From contig CAKUHW010000047.1 in NCBI GenBank assembly GCA_934659415.1, positions 1 through 7,548 of the forward strand: DNA of 7,548 nt, read 5' to 3'. Of the stretch, positions 4,113-7,548 are shown in pieces; position 1 is the stretch's first letter, and every line of letters begins with the position of its first letter. The DNA comes from an uncultured Oscillospiraceae bacterium. Lineage in GTDB: Bacteria > Bacillota > Clostridia > Oscillospirales > Oscillospiraceae. The notes below the pieces were generated by a model that was given only the letters and a program-made list of their open reading frames with translations, searched no databases and was not told the DNA's origin. The translations under genes were made by a program, and so were the position numbers.

Positions 4113-5300
4113 TCAGCCCCGCAGCTCCAGCAGCTTCTGCTTCAGCTCGCCCTCGATGCGGCCCAGCTCCACCTCAGCCTCGCGGCGCTTCTGGGCGCCG
4201 TCCTTCTGAATCTGCATGACCTCGTCCAGAGTGGAGATGAGCTGCTGGTTGGTGTGCTGGAGCGTCTCGATATCCACCACGGAGCGCTCGGCCTCTTTGG
4301 CGGTCTCGATGGTGCCCATTTTCAGCATATCTGCGTTCTTCTGCAGCAGCTCGTTGGTCATATTCGTCACGGCGGACTGGGCTGCCGTGGCCTGACGGCT
4401 GTGCTCCAGGCCGAGGGCCAGCACCATCTGGCTCTTCCACAGAGGAATGGTGTTTACCAGGGAGGACTGGATCTTTTCCAGCATGAGTGTATCGTTGTTC
4501 TGGATGAGACGGGTCTGAGGGCCCATCTGGATGGAGATCATCCGGGTGAGCTCCAGGTCGTGGATCTTCTTCTCAAAGCGGTTGCACAGGTTGGCATAGT
4601 CGTTGTACTTCTGGGCGTCCTCCTGGGCGCCGGTCTCCGCGGCCTTCTTGCGCAGCTCCTCCAGGGTCTCGGTGCGGGCCTTTTCCAGGGCCTTCTTACC
4701 GGCCAGGATGTACATGGTGAGTTCCTTGTAATACTTGGTGTTCAGATCGTACATCTGGTCCAGCATGGCAATGTCCTTCATCAGGGTGACCTGGTGCCCC
4801 TCCAGAATACCGGTGATCTTGTCCACGTTGACTTCGGCCTTGTCGTAGCTGGCTTTCAGGGCGAGAGCCTGGGTTTTCTTCTTCTGGAAGAAGCCGAAGA
4901 TGCCCCCCTTCTCCTCTTGCCCGAAGGTCTTGAGCTCCACCACCAGGGAGGAGAGCGCGTCGCCCACCTGCCCGAGATCCTTGGTGCGCACGTTGTTCAG
5001 AGCATTTTCAGAGAAGCTGGCGATGTTCTTCTGGGCGGCGGCGCCGTACTGGAGCACCTGGGCGGAGTCGGTGATGTCGATCTTTTCGGCGAAGTCGGCC
5101 ACGACCTTGCGCTCGGCCTCGCTGAGCTGGCTCTCGTCCAGCTTTACGGCGTTGGCGTCCCGGGCGGCCTGAATGGCGGCGGCATCCTCGGCTGCCACAG
5201 TGGGCTCTAGGGTCAGTTCAGGCGCGGCGGGAGCGGCGGCGGTGGCCGCGGCGTCGGGGGTCAGGGTCAGCTCGGGGATGTTGTCCAGATTTTCAGCCAT
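4113..5300 (-). CDS. TelA-family protein (toxic anion resistance / YaaN-like)
   Basis: A 395-residue, mostly alpha-helical, coiled-coil cytoplasmic protein of the TelA family (PF05816), about the length of Bacillus YaaN. The first 45 residues are acidic/Ala-rich with two ELTLxP copies (PELTLTPDA and PELTLEPTV). The core includes ALSSLVVELKTFGQEEKGGI followed by the GFFQKKK segment, then DKITGILEGHQVTLMKDI, MYDLNTKYYKELTMYILAGK and MISIQMGPQTRLIQNNDTLM, the family's most recognisable block, followed by TIPLWKSQMVLALGLEHSRQ. TelA was named from plasmid tellurite resistance, but chromosomal copies are more often linked to cell-envelope stress and antimicrobial tolerance; no reaction is known. 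AGGAGG (5309-5314) lies 8 nt before the ATG. It is 105 nt downstream of xpaC, the classic XpaC-TelA pairing. Confidence 0.93.
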   Translation of the reverse strand: MAENLDNIPELTLTPDAAATAAAPAAPELTLEPTVAAEDAAAIQAARDANAVKLDESQLSEAERKVVADFAEKIDITDSAQVLQYGAAAQKNIASFSENALNNVRTKDLGQVGDALSSLVVELKTFGQEEKGGIFGFFQKKKTQALALKASYDKAEVNVDKITGILEGHQVTLMKDIAMLDQMYDLNTKYYKELTMYILAGKKALEKARTETLEELRKKAAETGAQEDAQKYNDYANLCNRFEKKIHDLELTRMISIQMGPQTRLIQNNDTLMLEKIQSSLVNTIPLWKSQMVLALGLEHSRQATAAQSAVTNMTNELLQKNADMLKMGTIETAKEAERSVVDIETLQHTNQQLISTLDEVMQIQKDGAQKRREAEVELGRIEGELKQKLLELRG

Positions 5301-5405
5301 TTTGAATTCCTCCTGCTCGTTATTATTGTAGTTATGTTGGACGTGTCGGATAAAAGTTGGAAAAACAGTCTAAAAGGCCCGGCGCGGGTCTGCCCGCCTG
5401 CGGCA

Positions 5406-6095
5406 TCACGGCTGGCCCGCCTCCATGGTCATGCCGCCCAGTCCCTCCCGGGCCAGCATCTGCTCCATGACCGTGATGTCGGTGGAGATGTCCAGGGCCT
5501 CCTCGCCGTAGAGAGCGTCCAACTGCTTGTCAAAGGCGGCGCAGATGGTGGAGAGCATGTCCTCGATCTTGCCCTTGGTGCCGTCGATATTCACGCCGGA
5601 GGCGCCGGTAGAGTCCATGCGGTCGTAAGCGTTGAGCAGCTTCAGGGTGGTGGGCAGGTAATAGCTCATAAACTTGCGGATCTGGGGGAGCTTGGCCGGC
5701 TCCTCCACCACCGCGTCGATGATCTTGCCTGTGGCCTTCTCCAGCCGGTCGATGTCGGCAGACACCTGCTCGTCCCGGATGGAGGCGTTCAGCCGGCGCA
5801 TCTCCCCCAGGGCCCGGTCCCGTTCGGTGATGAGGGTCTGGATATCCGGGGAGCGGGCGGACTTTTCCTCAGCCTTGGGCTTCTCCTCGGCCTTGGGCTC
5901 GGTCTGCTGGGTCCCGGCGGGCTCGTAGCCCCTGTCCGGCCAGATGATCTTGCCCAGGAAATACGCCGCGCAGGACACCGCGGCGCACAGCAGATAATCG
6001 GAGAGCTGGTGCAGCGAGCCAAACAGGGCCCACAGCAGCCAGACAATGCCGATCAGATAGACGGGAAGGACCGTCCGTTTCTTCACATAGGCCAT
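5406..6095 (-). CDS. xpaC: XpaC-like membrane protein (5-bromo-4-chloroindolyl phosphate hydrolysis family)
   Basis: A 229-residue protein starting MAYVKKRTVLPVYLIGIVWL. Two closely spaced membrane helices (residues about 9-27 and 33-52) are followed by a charged Lys/Glu linker (TEPKAEEKPKAEEKSAR), then a helical cytoplasmic domain with ITERDRALGEMRRLNASIRD, the block EEPAKLPQIRKFMSYYLPTT LKLLNAYD (split here) and IEDMLSTICAAFDKQLDALY, ending in DISTDITVMEQMLAREGL. This layout is that of the XpaC family, named for a Bacillus gene affecting X-phos hydrolysis; true enzymatic activity is unproven. The start has AAAGGAG (6104-6110) 8 nt upstream; a longer in-frame start at 6143 has no such site and would sit almost on the transcription start. 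First gene of the four-gene operon. Partnering with TelA next door strengthens the call. Confidence 0.87.
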   Translation of the reverse strand: MAYVKKRTVLPVYLIGIVWLLWALFGSLHQLSDYLLCAAVSCAAYFLGKIIWPDRGYEPAGTQQTEPKAEEKPKAEEKSARSPDIQTLITERDRALGEMRRLNASIRDEQVSADIDRLEKATGKIIDAVVEEPAKLPQIRKFMSYYLPTTLKLLNAYDRMDSTGASGVNIDGTKGKIEDMLSTICAAFDKQLDALYGEEALDISTDITVMEQMLAREGLGGMTMEAGQP

Positions 6096-6155
6096 GGACA
6101 GCGCTCCTTTGAGAGAGAATGGTATGCCCCCGTCAGGGGACAATACAACGCATAT

Positions 6156-6184
6156 ATTGTAATCCGCAAAGGCCGGGCTGTCAA
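6156..6184 (-). promoter_or_regulatory. Sigma-A promoter of the xpaC-telA-TPM operon
   Basis: TTGACA (-35; 6179-6184), a 17-bp spacer, and TACAAT (-10; 6156-6161). Transcription should start near 6149, leaving a leader of about 54 nt with a small CCCC-UGAC-GGGG hairpin (6128-6139). It diverges from the rpe promoter; the -35 boxes are 52 bp apart. Confidence 0.87.
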
Positions 6185-6236
6185 GGGAGATCCATGGCCT
6201 CCGGCGGAAAAGGGGAGCCTGTCCCGCCGCGGCGGA

Positions 6237-6265
6237 TTGACTTCCGGAGCGCCTTGGAGTAAAAT
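6237..6265 (+). promoter_or_regulatory. Sigma-A promoter of rpe-recR
   Basis: TTGACT (-35; 6237-6242), a 17-bp spacer, and TAAAAT (-10; 6260-6265). Transcription is predicted to start near 6272, almost 250 nt before the rpe ATG. A 12-bp perfect palindrome, CCGCCGCGGCGG (6224-6235), ends 1 bp before the -35. Confidence 0.82.
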
Positions 6266-6271
6266 AATCAG

Positions 6272-6520
6272 AGATGTGCGTCCGTCCGGCACAGCGCCGC
6301 CCGGGGAAGCGCTCCGCTGGCGGCTTCCCGGGCGGCTATTCAGGTGCGGGACGCCGGCAGCGGCGCGCCGGGAGCGAAGGGGAGAGCGGAAGCCTCCCGG
6401 CCGGCGCACAGCGTGCTCCGCTTGCAGTATCCTATGTGCGCCGGGCCTCCCCGGTGCTCTGTGCGGCAGGCTGCCGGAGGGGGCCCGCGTGAACGAATCC
6501 CGCGAAAGGATGTAAAAAAT
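6272..6520 (+). promoter_or_regulatory. Long GC-rich, hairpin-rich 5' leader of rpe (unidentified)
   Basis: About 249 nt with no convincing gene. Strong complementarities visible by eye are: GCCGCCCGGGGAAGC (6296-6310) with GCTTCCCGGGCGGC (6323-6336), 14 bp with one bulged G; GCCGGGAG (6367-6374) with CTCCCGGC (6394-6401); CCGGCGCACA (6401-6410) with TGTGCGCCGG (6435-6444), a perfect 10-bp stem; and CGGGCC (6442-6447) with GGCCCG, ending near 6488. A long-range pair TCCGGCA (6285-6291) with TGCCGGA (6472-6478) could enclose the first three. No terminator-like U-run is present. I do not recognise a known riboswitch, T-box, 6S, SRP or RNase P signature. In GC-rich DNA some pairing is expected by chance. 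Confidence 0.5.
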
Positions 6521-7165
6521 ATGGTCAAGATAGCCCCTTCGATTCTCTCGGCAGACTTTTGCAATCTGGAGACCGAGATCCGCCGCATCCACACGGCGGA
6601 CTGGGTCCATGTGGACGTGATGGACGGCGCCTTTGTGCCCAATCTCACCATCGGCATCCCGGTGGTGCAGTCCATCCGCAGGCACACGGACATGTTCCTG
6701 GATGTCCACCTGATGATCGACAAGCCGGTGCGCTATATCGACGACTTCTGCAAGGCGGGGGCCGACCTGCTCTCGGTCCATCTGGAGGCGGACCACCCGG
6801 TGCGGATCGCCGAGGCCCTGCGGGCCATGGAGGCCAACGGGGTGAAGAAGGCGGTGGCCCTGCGCCCCATCACCTCGCCCGAGGCGGTGCTGCCCTACAT
6901 TGAACAACTGGATATGGTCCTGGTGATGACCGTGGAGCCAGGCTTCGGCGGCCAGGCCTTTATGGAGAGCCAGCTGGGGACTATCCGACGGGTCCGCGAG
7001 ATCATTGACCGCTACAATCCGGCCTGTGATCTGGAGGTGGACGGCGGAATTGGCCCGAAGACCGTCCGCCGGGCGGTGGAGGCGGGGGCCAACGTGCTGG
7101 TGGCGGGCTCCGCCGTGTACGGTGCCGCCGATGTGGAGGCCGCCATTCAGGCCCTGCGGGTGTGA
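6521..7165 (+). CDS. rpe: Ribulose-phosphate 3-epimerase
   Basis: Interconverts ribulose 5-phosphate and xylulose 5-phosphate in the cytoplasmic pentose phosphate pathway. At 214 residues it is full length for this metal-dependent TIM barrel. Family motifs are clear: APSILSADF (Ser10), DWVHVDVMDGAFVPN (metal ligands His30 and Asp32; catalytic Asp35 region), DVHLMI (His63), HLEAD, MTVEPGFGGQ (136-145), and LEVDGGIGPKT with Asp174. One oddity is VALRPITSPE at 112-121, where most family members have an Asn in the LNPxTP motif. The start ATG has AAAGGA (6505-6510) 10 nt upstream; the open frame continuing upstream to 6344 is leader sequence. It is first in an apparent rpe-recR unit, 42 nt before recR. 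The long structured leader may regulate it. Confidence 0.97.
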   Translation: MVKIAPSILSADFCNLETEIRRIHTADWVHVDVMDGAFVPNLTIGIPVVQSIRRHTDMFLDVHLMIDKPVRYIDDFCKAGADLLSVHLEADHPVRIAEALRAMEANGVKKAVALRPITSPEAVLPYIEQLDMVLVMTVEPGFGGQAFMESQLGTIRRVREIIDRYNPACDLEVDGGIGPKTVRRAVEAGANVLVAGSAVYGAADVEAAIQALRV

Positions 7166-7207
7166 TGCGGCGGCCCCGGCAATTACTCTGAGCGGAGGTT
7201 CCTGCAT

Positions 7208-7548
7208 ATGGATTGTTTTCCCCCTGCCCTTGAGACCCTGGTGGAGCAGTTTGCGCGCCTGCCTGGCATCGGGCGCAAAAGCGCCCAGCGGCTGGCATTT
7301 TACATCCTCGGTCAGCCGGAGGAGACGGCGAAGGCCTTTGCCGATGCGCTGCTGGGCGCGAAGCGGTCCATCTCCTGCTGCCCGGTGTGCCAGAATTTGA
7401 CGGAGGGAGACGGTCCCTGCGCCCTGTGTGCCTCCTCCCGGAGGGACCACAGCGTGGTGTGCGTGGTGGCGGACCCCAAGGATGTGGCGGCCATGGAGCG
7501 CTCCCGGGAGTACCGGGGGGTATACCATGTGCTCCACGGCGTGATCTC
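7208..7548 (+). CDS. recR: Recombination protein RecR (N-terminal 113 codons, truncated by window edge)
   Basis: RecR acts with RecO (and RecF) to load RecA onto gapped DNA during recombinational repair. The visible half shows the helix-hairpin-helix LVEQFARLPGIGRKSAQRLAFYI (split: LVEQFARLPGIG at 11-22, then RKSAQRLAF), a C4 zinc finger with Cys58, Cys61, Cys71 and Cys74 (CCPVCQ...CALC), and the beginning of the Toprim domain VCVVADPKDVAAME with the typical YRGVYHVLHGVI. RecR normally has about 198-200 residues, so about 85 are missing beyond the right edge. GGAGGT (7194-7199) lies 8 nt before the ATG. It follows rpe by 42 nt with no terminator, so co-transcription is likely. This differs from the common dnaX-ybaB-recR arrangement. 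Confidence 0.97.
   Translation, partial: MDCFPPALETLVEQFARLPGIGRKSAQRLAFYILGQPEETAKAFADALLGAKRSISCCPVCQNLTEGDGPCALCASSRRDHSVVCVVADPKDVAAMERSREYRGVYHVLHGVI

Noticed and set aside
3987..5210. 407-codon open frame opposite telA
   Set aside because: This is an antisense shadow of the high-GC telA gene, with Leu/Gly/His/Val-rich composition, no family resemblance and no ribosome-binding site.
5325..5330. Isolated TACAAT (-10-like, minus strand) before telA
   Set aside because: No acceptable -35 hexamer lies 16-18 bp upstream (TTATCC or similar), so an internal telA promoter is not supported.
5340..5400. GC-rich hairpin (GCGGG-CAGA-CCCGC) and TTTT in the xpaC-telA spacer
   Set aside because: The stem is short and separated from the T-run by GCCGGGCC, so it is not a convincing terminator. 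It might weakly attenuate but is not reported as a feature.
6274..6492. 72-codon frame in the rpe leader
   Set aside because: It starts right at the predicted transcription start without a ribosome-binding site, is Arg/Gly/Ala-rich and lies over strong hairpins. RNA structure explains the region better.
6472..6495. T-box-like GGAGGGGGCCCGCGTG near rpe
   Set aside because: It only loosely resembles the T-box AGGGUGGnACCGCG sequence. There is no Stem I signature, no following terminator, and rpe is not a typical T-box target.
6083..7537. 484-codon open frame antisense to rpe and recR
   Set aside because: It opposes two certain genes (rpe and recR) and crosses two promoters. Long antisense frames are common in GC-rich codon usage.

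Overview
The window looks like chromosomal housekeeping DNA from a GC-rich member of the Bacillota, most likely class Clostridia and possibly Oscillospiraceae (a Flavonifractor- or Lawsonibacter-like gut bacterium). This is inferred from strong AGGAGG ribosome-binding sites, near-consensus sigma-A promoters with 17-bp spacers, an infC-rpmI-rplT operon with a leader terminator, an FMN-riboswitch-controlled ECF riboflavin transporter, and an XpaC/TelA pair. No mobile element, CRISPR array, tRNA or rRNA was seen.

Layout. (1) 1-1243, minus strand: the translation operon infC-rpmI-rplT (rplT runs off the left edge), with a TTGACA-17-TATACT promoter, a roughly 150-nt leader carrying an intrinsic terminator (attenuator), and an apparent AUA start codon for IF3. 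A 31-codon Cys-rich reading frame crosses the attenuator and overlaps the infC start. (2) 1275-1905, minus strand: a single SLOG-superfamily (DUF1273/YpsA-like) gene with its own promoter. (3) 1948-2928, plus strand: a divergent promoter, an FMN riboswitch (RFN element) with an elaborate expression platform, and ribU, encoding the riboflavin-binding S component of an ECF transporter. A 17-bp perfect hairpin (2973-3010) ends this unit and the opposing one. (4) 3043-6184, minus strand: a four-gene envelope/stress-type operon, xpaC-like, telA-like, a secreted TPM-domain protein, and a one-helix membrane protein with a Gly/Arg/Pro-rich tail. The last two look like the two halves of a canonical TPM protein made as separate polypeptides. 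(5) 6237-7548, plus strand: a divergent promoter, a roughly 250-nt GC-rich, hairpin-rich leader, then rpe (ribulose-phosphate 3-epimerase) and recR, which runs off the right edge.

How it works together. IF3, L35 and L20 are produced from one transcript that is probably feedback-regulated in the leader by L20 and at initiation by IF3 itself through the non-canonical start codon. RibU is switched off when FMN is plentiful. XpaC, TelA, TPM and the Gly-rich protein are probably co-expressed and act at or in the membrane; their biochemical role is not established. Two intergenic stretches exceed 300 bases. The first, 1842-2199, is filled by two divergent promoters, a LexA-like palindrome and the riboswitch. 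The second, 6096-6520, holds two divergent promoters and the structured rpe leader.

The most notable points are the infC leader (attenuator, overlapping small reading frame, AUA start), the structured rpe leader of unknown identity, the split TPM architecture in the xpaC-telA operon, and the LexA-like box between the SLOG and ribU promoters. All folding statements come from reading complementarity by eye; no energy calculation or database search was possible.
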